Assembly: GCF_030732865.1 (NCBI RefSeq)
Contig: NZ_JASHKB010000029.1
Location: 1-44,849 of the forward strand
Origin: Roseitalea sp. MMSF_3546
GTDB taxonomy: Bacteria; Pseudomonadota; Alphaproteobacteria; Rhizobiales; Rhizobiaceae
Length of the DNA: 44,849 nucleotides
Direction: 5' to 3'
The position numbers and the translations under genes are program-made. Below, piece by piece: positions 26,939-35,388 of the stretch. The notes under the pieces are model-generated. The model worked only from the letters and a program-made list of their open reading frames with translations, ran no database searches and was not told the DNA's origin. Numbering within the stretch: the stretch's first letter is position 1; the number at the start of each line of letters is the position of its first letter.

Positions 26939-28473
26939 GTCGCAAGCCCGCCGGCGAGCGCGTTGAGTGCGGCCTGCGCCATCGCCGTGCCGCCGCGCCG
27001 GCCAAGCAAGGTGACATGGGCCATGCCGCGCGCATCGCGCACCAGTTCGGCCTTGCTCTCGGCCGCACCGACAAAGCCCACCGGAAAGGCGATCACCGCG
27101 GCCGGCCGGCCGACGCGCCCTTCGTCGAGCAGTTCCAGTAGGCGGAACAGCGCCGTCGGCGCATTGCCGATGGCGACGATCTGCCCTTCGAGCCGCTCGC
27201 CCCAAAGGTCGATCTGCGCGGCCGCGCGCGTCATCCCGTGCTCATGCGCATACGCGGCCACCTGCGCGTCGCCGATGGCGCAATGCAGCCGGCAACCTTG
27301 TGGCAGGAGCTGCCGCATCACCCCGTGCCGCAACGTCTCGACATCGCAGAAGATGTCCGCTCCCGCCTCGAACGCCGCGCCGGTCCGGTCGACGATATCG
27401 GCGCTGAAGCGCAGATCGCCGAGCACGTCCGGCATGCCGCAGGCATGAACGATCCGCGTGGCCAGCGGCCGGACCGGCTCGGGCAGCGCCGCCACCCCCT
27501 CGATCCGCGCGATCTCGGCAAAGGACTGCGCATAGATCGCCTCCGGATCGCGGATATAGTCGAGACCGCTCCGTCTGCGCGCGGTAATCGACGTGCGGCC
27601 AGCGCCGGCAATCCACCCCTCCTCGGCGAGAACCGTCTCGCGCGTGCTCGGATCGAGCGCCGGCGGTGGCCCCAACAGTTCATCGATCCTGCCTTCTTCG
27701 TCCAGTGCCATGAAGGCCATCGCCGCCGCGCGAACCTGCGCCGCATCAAGGGGCTCGTCGTTCTGCTGATCAACGGAAAACAAAGATGGATAAATCTCGA
27801 CAACCGTAATGGATCGGCTCAGGTCTTGCTCGAATTTGGTCTCGAAGGGCCAAATCGCGATATGCCGGCCGATCTCAGCATCATTGCGCATGGCTTCAAG
27901 ATGCGCGATTCCCAACAGTGTCTGCCTGCCCACCGCGCCACTATACGCAAGTTGCCAGACCGACTTGGCACCCTTCGCCACGCGCTCGACATGGCGGAAT
28001 TCAGCCACTTCGAGTCCTGCCAGATCGGGCTTGGTCGGCGCCAACCCGTCATACATCCCGCCATGCTGGTGGGGATGGCCCCAGAACGGGCCGGGCCGAC
28101 CCTCGCCCGACATCTCGCGATTGATGCGCGCCGCCGCCTGAAAGCTGTTTGACCGATTGTCGGGTCCGTCGGCGATTCGTTCGGCAAAAAGACGCCAGAC
28201 AGCCCGCCAGGATGCCTCACCCCCAAGCTGCCCTGCGGCGCCGGCCGGAAGCCCGAAGGCAAAATCGAATCCGGCCACCAACTTCTTGCCTGCCGCTATC
28301 GTCTCGGCGGCAACCGAATGAATTAGCGCCATGGCTTCCGTGCGGGTCGCAACGTTCCGCACCCACGCAAGTCCTCCGCCTTCGGCCATTGCGATCCAGA
28401 TCGAGTCCTTGCCGAGCTTGGGAGCATTGGCCGCAGACCAGTCCACCATCAGATAGCGATCATAGCGCCGCAT
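26935..28473 (-). CDS. cobH: fusion of an uncharacterised N-terminal domain (possibly DUF429/RNase H-like) with precorrin-8X methylmutase CobH
   Basis: A 512-residue protein. Residues about 305-512 are a complete CobH: DYIRDPEAIYAQSF, catalytic His343 in RIVHACGMPDVLGDLRFS, ADIFCDVETLRHG and AIGNAPTALF, moving the C11 methyl to C12 to give hydrogenobyrinate. Residues 1 to about 300 are extra: MRRYDRYLMVDWSAAN, VAGFDFAFGLPAG and a GPFWGHPHQHGG stretch. Asp11 and Asp70 in strand-like settings suggest an RNase H-like fold such as DUF429; that is a guess. No start codon lies near the CobH part, so it is a true fusion. Bases 27600-28470 look less GC-rich than the rest of the operon, hinting that the N part was acquired. 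The ATG is preceded by CTGAGG overlapping the cbiX stop. Confidence 0.88.
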   Translation of the reverse strand: MRRYDRYLMVDWSAANAPKLGKDSIWIAMAEGGGLAWVRNVATRTEAMALIHSVAAETIAAGKKLVAGFDFAFGLPAGAAGQLGGEASWRAVWRLFAERIADGPDNRSNSFQAAARINREMSGEGRPGPFWGHPHQHGGMYDGLAPTKPDLAGLEVAEFRHVERVAKGAKSVWQLAYSGAVGRQTLLGIAHLEAMRNDAEIGRHIAIWPFETKFEQDLSRSITVVEIYPSLFSVDQQNDEPLDAAQVRAAAMAFMALDEEGRIDELLGPPPALDPSTRETVLAEEGWIAGAGRTSITARRRSGLDYIRDPEAIYAQSFAEIARIEGVAALPEPVRPLATRIVHACGMPDVLGDLRFSADIVDRTGAAFEAGADIFCDVETLRHGVMRQLLPQGCRLHCAIGDAQVAAYAHEHGMTRAAAQIDLWGERLEGQIVAIGNAPTALFRLLELLDEGRVGRPAAVIAFPVGFVGAAESKAELVRDARGMAHVTLLGRRGGTAMAQAALNALAGGLAT

Positions 28474-28476
28474 GCC

Positions 28477-29634
28477 TCAGGCTTTCGGACCAGCCATGCT
28501 CCTTGGTCCGAGCGGGTGGTCGGCCTGCGGATAGGGATGGTGATGATGGCCGTGGTCATGGCCATGGTCGTGGCCGTGGCTGTGGTCATGCCCGTGACCG
28601 TGCGCATGGTCATGATGGTGATGATCGTGCGCATGGCTGTGCACCGGCGTCCATTCGAGCCCATGCTCGCGGCAGAACGCCTCGTCGCGGCAGCGCGCGT
28701 CGCAGTCGCCATTGCACGGGCAGTTCTCCGGCGCCCCGCCGACGCCCTCCACATGATGGTGATGGCTTTCCTGCGCCAGGCCCACCTCGGCCTCGAAGCC
28801 GAGCACCTGCTCGCGATACTTGCACATCTGGCAGTTCATCAGGTTGGCGCCTTCGGTGATCTCGCGCACCCGTTCGGCCATGGTGTCGATGACCAGGTCG
28901 TGGTCGTTGAGATAGCCCGCCTTGACGAAGTCGATCTGCGGATGGGCCTCGGCCACCGCGTCGGTATGCGCATAGATGCGCTTGACCAGAACGCCGGTGA
29001 ACAGGAAGTAGGGAAACACCACGATGCGCCGATAGCCGAGCTTTGCGGCGTGTTCGAGGGCGGGCTTGACCAACGGGAAGGTGACGCCGGAATAGGCCGT
29101 CTCGCCCCAGCCGAAGCCCATGCCCTCCCATAGCATGCGCATCACCTTGGCGACGTTGGAGTTGGCGTCGGGATCGGAGGAGCCGCGTCCGACGACGACC
29201 AGCATCGTGTCGTGCAAGGGCTCGCCCTTCTTCCAGCCACTGGCGACAAGCGCCTCCTCGATGCGCTCGCCTGCGGCGCGGATCATCTTCAGGTCGATGC
29301 CCAGTTCGCGGCCGTAATCGATCGTCACGCCGGGCTTTTGCGCCTGATAGGCGTTGAGCACGGAGGGAATGTCGTTCTTGGCATGGCCGGCGGCGAACAG
29401 CATGCCGGGCACGGCCAGGATATGGTTGGCACCGTGCGCGACCAGCGCATCGAGCCCCTTGTGGATCACCGGATTGGCAAATTCCAGATAGCCGTAATCG
29501 ACCGGCACGTCGCCGAACCGGCCGCGCAGCCTCTCGGCGAGTTGCGCGAACTGGTCGACGGCGTTCCTGTTGCGGCTGCCATGGCCGCAGATCATCACGC
29601 CATAGCGGGTGCCGGGCGGCGGCGTGCCCAGCAT
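28477..29634 (-). CDS. CbiX-like sirohydrochlorin cobaltochelatase-family protein with Cys- and His-rich tail
   Basis: A 385-residue protein with two CbiX/chelatase repeats: MICGHGSR (His18) and GMLFAAGHAKNDIP (His84) carry the metal-site histidines of the first, and VVVGRGSSDP and KRIYAH lie in the second. After about 285 comes a cysteine-rich part (NCQMCKYR, CPCNGDCDARC, DEAFC) and then a tail of about 30 histidines alternating with Asp and Gly. Since this locus inserts cobalt late through CobN, the protein may deliver or store cobalt rather than charge sirohydrochlorin; that is inference. It overlaps the small upstream gene by one base and ends 3 bp before the cobH gene. Confidence 0.85.
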   Translation of the reverse strand: MLGTPPPGTRYGVMICGHGSRNRNAVDQFAQLAERLRGRFGDVPVDYGYLEFANPVIHKGLDALVAHGANHILAVPGMLFAAGHAKNDIPSVLNAYQAQKPGVTIDYGRELGIDLKMIRAAGERIEEALVASGWKKGEPLHDTMLVVVGRGSSDPDANSNVAKVMRMLWEGMGFGWGETAYSGVTFPLVKPALEHAAKLGYRRIVVFPYFLFTGVLVKRIYAHTDAVAEAHPQIDFVKAGYLNDHDLVIDTMAERVREITEGANLMNCQMCKYREQVLGFEAEVGLAQESHHHHVEGVGGAPENCPCNGDCDARCRDEAFCREHGLEWTPVHSHAHDHHHHDHAHGHGHDHSHGHDHGHDHGHHHHPYPQADHPLGPRSMAGPKA

Positions 29635-29831
29635 CAGCGGTCGCGCCTGGCGGCGCGCCGGCGGGCGATGACGAGCGCGCCGACGCCGATCAGCACCGCC
29701 AGCCCCGCCGCGCCATAGGTGAGGTAGTGCTGGTGGCCGGCCTGCTCGGCGACATGGCCGGGATGGGCGAAGGCCGGCACGGCGGCAAGCGAAACGATGG
29801 CGCTCAGTGAGGCAAGGCGAACAGATGTCAT
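29634..29831 (-). CDS. small exported His-containing membrane protein of the cob operon
   Basis: A 65-residue protein starting MTSVRLASLSAIVSLAAVPAFA, a signal peptide likely cut after AFA. A short stretch HPGHVAEQAGHQHY with four or five histidines follows, then one membrane helix (about 40-58) and a basic end (ARRRAARRDR). The layout fits a periplasmic metal-binding peptide anchored in the inner membrane, and its place directly before cbiX suggests cobalt handling. It resembles small proteins such as CbtB or DUF6732 in form only; I cannot assign a family. The ATG at 29831 begins the signal peptide. Confidence 0.65.
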   Translation of the reverse strand: MTSVRLASLSAIVSLAAVPAFAHPGHVAEQAGHQHYLTYGAAGLAVLIGVGALVIARRRAARRDR

Positions 29832-30056
29832 GACGGCAGTCCTGCTGGGTTGGCGTTGCGTCGCAGGCAGCTCGCGCGCCCCACCGAGGCTGGGCGCGTC
29901 TTCCAACGGCAGTTCCGCACCGGCGCCCCCGGCATGGGTCGACGCGTACGGACACCGTTCCGGCCGCCCGGGGGCGGCACTGCCGGCAACGGCGCCAGAC
30001 TAGACCTCGCGCCCCGGCCGGTCAATCGCGGCCGGCGGCCTTTCCCCGACCCGCGC

Positions 30057-30476
30057 TCAGCCGGGCCCGCCCTTAAGGTCGAATCCCAGCGCGTCGGCGG
30101 TGCGCTCGAGAAGGCGCATTTCCCTGACATCGAGCGCATGGTCGGCCTGGGCGACCGCGATCATGTGTTCGAGCAACGCCTTGCGCCGCTCCATCGGCAG
30201 GTCGCGGAACACGTCCGTGGATTGCAAATCGCTGGTCTCGTAGCCGAAATCCTGAAGATAGCGGTAAACGCCGTCCATCGCCTCCGGCTCGAGCCCGAAC
30301 GCCTGTCGGCAGATGCGCTTGAACGTGTCGAGTTCCTCCCCGCGCACCTGTCCGTCGGCCAGGATCACGCGGAACAGCAGCAGCAGTTCGGCCGTCAGCG
30401 CCGGGTCGCTGGCCACCAGCCGGACATTACGTTCGCGTTCGAGCCTGCCGCGGATCGTTTCCAATAGCCCTGCCAT
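30057..30476 (-). CDS. TerB-family (tellurite resistance-like) protein
   Basis: A 139-residue all-helical protein. Features of the TerB fold are visible: LLLLFRVILADGQVRGEELDTFKRICRQAFGL and, in the second half, LEHMIAVAQADHALDVREMRLLERTADALG. The paired acidic DG/D-x-E helices suggest metal binding. The ATG at 30476 has GAGG five bases upstream; a GTG at 30482 would add two residues. It lies after cobO on the same strand, 59 bp away, so it may be co-transcribed with the cobU-W-N-O run, but a role in cobalamin synthesis is not evident. Confidence 0.8.
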   Translation of the reverse strand: MAGLLETIRGRLERERNVRLVASDPALTAELLLLFRVILADGQVRGEELDTFKRICRQAFGLEPEAMDGVYRYLQDFGYETSDLQSTDVFRDLPMERRKALLEHMIAVAQADHALDVREMRLLERTADALGFDLKGGPG

Positions 30477-30535
30477 CGCCACCTCCCCGATGCCCGCCCG
30501 GCGAGCATCGTCCGCCGGCCGAGCGCTGGCAAGTC

Positions 30536-31162
30536 CTAATATTCGACGCCTATCTGCGCCTTCACGCCCGAGCGGAACGGGTGCTTGACCAGTTCCATCT
30601 CCGTGACCAGGTCGGCCGCCTCGACCAGCGCTTCGGGCGCGTTGCGGCCGGTCAGCACGACATGGGTCATCGCCGGCTTTTCGGCTTCAAGAAAGCCGAT
30701 CACCTCTTCGGCCGGAACATATTCATAGCGCATGGCGACATTGATCTCGTCGAGCAGCACCATCTTGTTGGTCTCGTCGCGAATCAGGGCCTTCGCCTTG
30801 TCCCACGCCGCGCGCGCGGCGGCGACGTCGCGCGCCTTGTCCTGGGTTTCCCAGGTGAACCCCTCGCCCATGGTGTGGAACGCGCACAGATCGGCAAAGT
30901 GCCGCTCGATCAGATCGCGCTCGCCGGTGTCCATGCCGCCCTTGATAAACTGCACGACGGCGCATTTGCGGCCATGGGCAATGTGCCGGAAGATCATGCC
31001 GAAGGCGGCGGTCGACTTGCCCTTGCCCTTGCCGGTGTGGACGATGATCAGGCCCTTCTCGTTGGTCTTGGTCGCCATGATCCTGTCGCGCGCTGCCTTC
31101 TTCTTGGCCATCTTGGCGGCGTGGCGGGCGAGATCGTTTTCTTTGTCCTGTCCATTCGTCAT
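30536..31162 (-). CDS. cobO: cob(I)yrinic acid a,c-diamide adenosyltransferase CobO
   Basis: ATP:corrinoid adenosyltransferase of the CobA/CobO (P-loop) family that adds the upper 5'-deoxyadenosyl ligand. The 208-residue product has the nucleotide loop HTGKGKGKST at 42-51, VVQFIKGGMDTGER, LLDEINVAMRYEYV, LTGRNAPEALVEAADLVTEM and the usual family end. A basic N-terminal helix (about 10-35) precedes the core. Its ATG overlaps the cobN stop, even though a palindromic repeat lies just before that stop inside cobN. Confidence 0.96.
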   Translation of the reverse strand: MTNGQDKENDLARHAAKMAKKKAARDRIMATKTNEKGLIIVHTGKGKGKSTAAFGMIFRHIAHGRKCAVVQFIKGGMDTGERDLIERHFADLCAFHTMGEGFTWETQDKARDVAAARAAWDKAKALIRDETNKMVLLDEINVAMRYEYVPAEEVIGFLEAEKPAMTHVVLTGRNAPEALVEAADLVTEMELVKHPFRSGVKAQIGVEY

Positions 31163-34100
31163 GCCTTGTCCTCCTTTGTACCCCCCTCTGTCGGCTCCGC
31201 CGACATCTCCCCCACAAGGGGGGAGAGCGGGCGGGTGCTATCGGACCGGGCTCCCACTCTCCCCCCTTGTGGGGGAGATGTCCCGTCAGGGACAGAGGGG
31301 GGTGCATCGCCAGACAATCCAGCCAGATCAAACTGCGCCGAATTGGATTTCGGTGTCCACAGGCCGCGTTCGATCGCCTCGCGCAGCCGGTCGGCCATTT
31401 CGACCAGCGCGTCGGGGTTCTTGTCGGCGATGAAGCCGCGCACCGTCTCGTCGACGAGGTAGGCCCGGTAGACCGCCTCGAAATGATGGTCGCGCACCGC
31501 GCCCGTGGTCGCGGCGAAGGCGAACATGTAATCGACCGTCGCCGCCATCTCGAAGGCGCCCTTGTAGCCGTGCCGCATCACGCCCTCGATCCATTTGGGA
31601 TTGACGACGCGCGCCCGCACGATACGGCCGATCTCGTCCTCGAGCGTGCGGATCACCGGCCGTTCGGGCCGGGAGTGATCGTTGTGATAGACCGCCGGGC
31701 GCTCGCCCCGGACCGTTTCGACGGCCGCCGTCATGCCGCCCTCGAACTGGTAATAGTCGTCGGAGTCCAGAAGATCGTGCTCGCGATTGTCCTGGTTCTG
31801 GACGACGGCCTCGACGCTGGCGAGCCTTGTCTCGAACGCGGCGCGTTCGGCCCGGCCTTCGGCGTTCGCCCCATAGGCGTATGAGCCCCAGACCATGTAG
31901 GCCTCGGCCAGGTCGGCGGCGCTATCCCAGCCCTTCTCGTCGATCAGCGCCTGCAACCCCGCGCCATAGGCGCCCGGCCTGGACCCGAACACGCGGAAAC
32001 CGGCGCGGCGCGCGGCGTCATCTTCGGCCACGCCTTCAGATTCCAGCCGCGCCCGCTCGGCGTTCATGCGTGCGGCGATCGGGTTGTCGGCCGCGTCCTC
32101 GTCGAGCGCGCCGATCGCCCGCACCGCCCTGTCGAACAGGGCGATCTGGTCGGGAAATGCATCGCGAAAAAAGCCCGAAATGCGCAGCGTGACGTCGACG
32201 CGCGGCCGGCCCAAACCGGCGAGCGGGATGATCTCGTAGCCCGTCACGCGCCGCGACGCGCCGTCCCAGACCGGCTTGGCACCGATCAGCGCCATGGCCT
32301 GGGCGATGTCGTCGCCGCCGGTGCGCATGTTGGAGGTGCCCCAGGCGGTCAGCCCGAGCGACGTCGGCCATTCGCCATGGTCCTGCACATGGCGCGTGAC
32401 CAGAAGGTCAGCCGATTTTCGGCCCAGCTCCCACGCCGTCTCTGTCGGCACGGCGCGGCTGTCGACGGAGAAGAAGTTGCGCCCCGTCGGCAGCACGTCC
32501 GGCCGCCCGCGCGTCGGCGCGCCCGACGGCCCCGGCGCGACGAACCGCCCGTCGAGCGCGGTCAGCACGCCGTCGATCTCGGCGGGTCCGCAGGCGGCGA
32601 CCGAAGGCTTCAGTTCGCCCTCGATCCGATCGAGCACGGCCCGCGTTCGGCTCCACCCGTCGGGGCAGTCGATCTCGCCGCCCACCAGCTTCGCCGCCAG
32701 CAATTCGATCCGCTCGACCGTGTCGCCGTTCGTGCGCCATGGATCGTTCGAGAGTTCTTGAAGGATATCGGGCCTCGGCCCGTGCCAGGGCTCGGCCATG
32801 GCGCAGTCGAGCGGATCGAACGCCGCAGCTTCCACCTCCCCCTTGAGGGGAGGTCGGCGAGCCGCAGGCGAGCCGGGTGGGGGGTCGCCACCGATTTCAC
32901 CCCCACCCGGATCAGCGTCGCTCCGCTCGCTTCTCCGACCTCCCCTCAAGGGGGAGGTTTGGCGCGAACTCACCAGATCTGCATCCGCCGCGATCGCCCG
33001 GTGCAGGCTCTCACGATCCGCCGAAGGGACACGTGCCAGCGCCACGGTCAGATCGGTCAGCAGCCGGCCCTCGGGCGCGCGGCCGAAGACATGCAGCCCG
33101 TCGCGGATCTGCATTTCCTTGAGATCGCACAGATAGGCATCGAGCTTTTCGAGCGCCGCGTCGTCGGCCTCGCCCTCGGCGATGCCGGCGTCGTGGTCGA
33201 GCCCGATGTCGCGCACCAGATCGAGGATGCGGGTCTTGAGCAGGCTCAGCCGGCGCGGATCGTTGCCGGCCGCCTCGTAATATTCGTCGACCAGCGCTTC
33301 GAGGTCCTTGAGCGGACCGTAGCTTTCGGCGCGCGTCAGCGGCGGCGTCAGGTGATCGACGATCACCGCGGCGGCCCGGCGCTTGGCCTGCGTGCCCTCG
33401 CCCGGATCGTTGACGATGAACGGATACACATGCGGCAGCGGGCCGAGCGCGGCTTCCGGCCAGCAGGTTTCGGCCAGCGCCAGCGCCTTGCCGGGCAGCC
33501 ATTCCAGATTGCCATGCTTGCCCATATGGACGATCGCATGCACGCCGGCCTGCGCGCGCAGGAACGCGTAGAAGGCGAGATAGCCGTGCGGCGGAACAAG
33601 GTCCGGCGAGTGGTAGCTGTCCTTGGGATCGATGTTGTAGCCGCGCGCCGGCTGGATGCCCACGAACGCGTTGCCGAACCGCGTCAGCGGCAGGGCGAAC
33701 CGGCCGTCCGCAAAGAACGGATCGGCCTCCGGCTCGCCCCAGCGTTCGCGAACCTCGACCTGATTCTCAACCGGAAGCGATGCGAAGAAGGCCTTGTATT
33801 GATTCAGCGAAATGGTCTCGCGAATCTCCCTGCCATCGGTCGCCGCATTGGTCGGCCCGGCCTTGAGATGATCGATCAGCGCATCGCCATCGGGGGGAAG
33901 TTCGCCGGCATCGTATCCCGCCACTTTCATCGCCTTGAGCACTTCCACGGTGCCCGCCGGCGTATCGAGCCCGACGCCGTTGGCGAGCCGCCCGTCGCGG
34001 TTGGGATAGTTGGCGAGAACGATGGCAACCCGCCGCTCGGCCGCCGGCGTGCGCCGCAGCCGCGCCCAGTTCGCGGCGAGATCGGCAACGAAAGCGATCC

Positions 34101-35358
34101 GGTCCGGCACCGGCCGGTGCGAGACGATGTTGGCCTGGGTCGCCGCGTCCCATGTCTCGGCCGCCTTGAACGAGACGGCGCGCGAAAGGACACGCCCGTC
34201 GACCTCGGGCAGCGCGACGTTCATCGCCAGATCGCGCGCGGTCAGCCCCTGCGTGGAGGCCTCCCACACCGCCTGCGGCGAGCCGGCCAGCACCGCCTGC
34301 AGCACCGGCGCGCCGGTGGCTTCGAGCACCGTGGGCACGCGCGCCCCGCCCGGGGCGGAGACGGCAAAGCCGGTCATGTTGACGACCACGTCCGGCGGGG
34401 CCTTGTCGAACAGCCGTTCGACGGTCGCCGCCGACACATCGTCCTTCAGGCTCGACACGTAGATCGGCGTCACCGCCATGCCGCGCGCGCCGAGCGCTTC
34501 AGCCAACATTTCGACCGGCGCGGTCTGTCCCGACTGCACCAGCGCCCGGTAGAAGACGATGGCGGCGTGACGCGCCAATCCCTCCTCCTGAGCCTGTCGA
34601 AGGACGGGAGATTGCCGGGCCGAGCCCCGTGCCGGGGTTGAGGAAGACGGCGAAGCACCCCCCTCTGTCGGCTGCGCCGACATCTCCCCCACAAGGGGGG
34701 AGAGCGGGCCCGCTTCATCGACGTCCGAATCATCGACCGTCGGAGAAAACGCCGAAGTGGAAGCCCCCCTTGGCTCTCCCCCCATGTGGGGGAGATGTCC
34801 CGAAGGGACAGAGGGGGGTATTTCCCACACCCCTGCCTTCAGCAGCGGCGTTGCCGCGCCCTCGATGGGCCGGCTGACGATCAGGTCGTCGCACGCGTCG
34901 AGAAACCCGCACGCATTGTCCGCCCCGCCCTCGCGCAAAAACGCCCACAGCGCATCGCAGTCCGCCGGCGCCACCGTGCAGAACGGCGCAAGACCCGGGT
35001 CGGGCCTGTCGTCGCCCGGCAGCAGCGCCAAGGCAAAGCCGTGAGCGTCGGCGGCCGACCGCAGCGCCTCTGCGACATAGCGCCAATAGGACTGCCCGCC
35101 GAGCAGCCGCGCGACGATGAGCCTGGCGTGCCGGCCGGTGCGCGCGATCCAGGTGTCGACGCTCATTTCGTGGCGAAGCTGCATCAGGTTGACGAGCCGC
35201 AGCGCGGTTTCGCCATCGCGCCCCCGGTGCGCGGCGGCGAGCGCGGCCAGTTCGGTATCGGCGGCCGACAGCACGCAGAGATCGCCCGGCGTCTGGCCGA
35301 GATCGACCGCCTCGCCCTCGTCGCCGATGGACCCCTTCTGTGCGAGCAGCAGGTGCAT
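31159..35358 (-). CDS. cobN: cobaltochelatase subunit CobN, expanded by in-frame palindromic repeats
   Basis: Large subunit of the ATP-dependent CobNST cobaltochelatase, inserting Co2+ into hydrogenobyrinate a,c-diamide. The 1399-residue product is about 120-150 residues longer than usual (near 1275). Family parts are intact: MHLLLAQKG start, PVENQVEVRERWG, HMGKHGNLEWLPGKALAL, LTAWGTSNMRTGGDDIAQAMALIG, and AYMVWGSYAYG near the end. Extra stretches coincide with repeats: near 34580-34820 (PLSPLVGEMSAQPTEGG), 32835-32959 (TSPLRGGRRSERSDADPGGG) and the last ~45 residues (31180-31304). The start is set at the ATG at 35358; a longer reading begins in repeat-derived codons unlike the family. No clear ribosome site precedes it. 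CobS and CobT are not in the window. Confidence 0.95.
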   Translation of the reverse strand: MHLLLAQKGSIGDEGEAVDLGQTPGDLCVLSAADTELAALAAAHRGRDGETALRLVNLMQLRHEMSVDTWIARTGRHARLIVARLLGGQSYWRYVAEALRSAADAHGFALALLPGDDRPDPGLAPFCTVAPADCDALWAFLREGGADNACGFLDACDDLIVSRPIEGAATPLLKAGVWEIPPSVPSGHLPHMGGEPRGASTSAFSPTVDDSDVDEAGPLSPLVGEMSAQPTEGGASPSSSTPARGSARQSPVLRQAQEEGLARHAAIVFYRALVQSGQTAPVEMLAEALGARGMAVTPIYVSSLKDDVSAATVERLFDKAPPDVVVNMTGFAVSAPGGARVPTVLEATGAPVLQAVLAGSPQAVWEASTQGLTARDLAMNVALPEVDGRVLSRAVSFKAAETWDAATQANIVSHRPVPDRIAFVADLAANWARLRRTPAAERRVAIVLANYPNRDGRLANGVGLDTPAGTVEVLKAMKVAGYDAGELPPDGDALIDHLKAGPTNAATDGREIRETISLNQYKAFFASLPVENQVEVRERWGEPEADPFFADGRFALPLTRFGNAFVGIQPARGYNIDPKDSYHSPDLVPPHGYLAFYAFLRAQAGVHAIVHMGKHGNLEWLPGKALALAETCWPEAALGPLPHVYPFIVNDPGEGTQAKRRAAAVIVDHLTPPLTRAESYGPLKDLEALVDEYYEAAGNDPRRLSLLKTRILDLVRDIGLDHDAGIAEGEADDAALEKLDAYLCDLKEMQIRDGLHVFGRAPEGRLLTDLTVALARVPSADRESLHRAIAADADLVSSRQTSPLRGGRRSERSDADPGGGEIGGDPPPGSPAARRPPLKGEVEAAAFDPLDCAMAEPWHGPRPDILQELSNDPWRTNGDTVERIELLAAKLVGGEIDCPDGWSRTRAVLDRIEGELKPSVAACGPAEIDGVLTALDGRFVAPGPSGAPTRGRPDVLPTGRNFFSVDSRAVPTETAWELGRKSADLLVTRHVQDHGEWPTSLGLTAWGTSNMRTGGDDIAQAMALIGAKPVWDGASRRVTGYEIIPLAGLGRPRVDVTLRISGFFRDAFPDQIALFDRAVRAIGALDEDAADNPIAARMNAERARLESEGVAEDDAARRAGFRVFGSRPGAYGAGLQALIDEKGWDSAADLAEAYMVWGSYAYGANAEGRAERAAFETRLASVEAVVQNQDNREHDLLDSDDYYQFEGGMTAAVETVRGERPAVYHNDHSRPERPVIRTLEDEIGRIVRARVVNPKWIEGVMRHGYKGAFEMAATVDYMFAFAATTGAVRDHHFEAVYRAYLVDETVRGFIADKNPDALVEMADRLREAIERGLWTPKSNSAQFDLAGLSGDAPPSVPDGTSPPQGGRVGARSDSTRPLSPLVGEMSAEPTEGGTKEDKA
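31180..31304. repeat. family B palindromic repeat at the 3' end of cobN
   Basis: Two facing copies of an element reading CCCCCCTCTGTCGGC... ACATCTCCCCCACAAGGGGG and its complement, joined by about 30 bases (31180 to 31304). Each copy carries a CTCCCCC/GGGGGAG hairpin and an outer CCCCTCTGTC/GACAGAGGGG pairing. It encodes the final ~45 residues of CobN, leaving its stop and the ATGA overlap with cobO unchanged. Confidence 0.88.
32835..32959. repeat. family A palindromic repeat inside cobN
   Basis: Facing pair like those at 11771 and 15520: CCTCCCCCTTGAGGGGAGGT at the left edge, GGGTGGGGGG near 32885, CCCCCACCCGGATC near 32900 and ACCTCCCCTCAAGGGGGAGG at the right edge. It adds about 42 residues to CobN just before the conserved FDPLDCAMAEPW segment, in frame and without stop codons. 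Confidence 0.88.
34580..34603. repeat. family C short repeat inside cobN
   Basis: CCTCCTCCTGAGCCTGTCGA (continuing AGGA) here matches the unit at 18311 in cobB except for one base. On the cobN strand it encodes VLRQAQEEG, close to the LRQAQDEG of CobB. It lies about 55 bp from the family B pair at 34657, so this cobN loop has taken up two different elements. Confidence 0.75.
34657..34820. repeat. family B palindromic repeat pair inside cobN
   Basis: Left copy 34657 to about 34708 (CCCCCCTCTGTCGGCTGCG ... ACAAGGGGGGAGAGCGGG) and right copy about 34775-34820 (CTCTCCCCCCATGTGGGGGA ... GACAGAGGGGGG), in opposite orientation with about 65 bases between. Both are translated in frame within CobN, giving LSPLVGEMSAQPTEGG on one side and PPSVPSGHLPHMGGEP on the other. 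Confidence 0.88.
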
Positions 35359-35388
35359 CAGCGGCAGGCCGACCGCAAACCTGCCGAC

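Noticed and set aside
29832-30056. Possible second cobalamin riboswitch upstream of the small His protein and cbiX
   Set aside because: The minus strand has a loosely B12-box-like AGCAGGACTGCC and a GGAACTG, but lacks the GCCACTG and GGGAAGG core parts in order; chance similarity is more likely.
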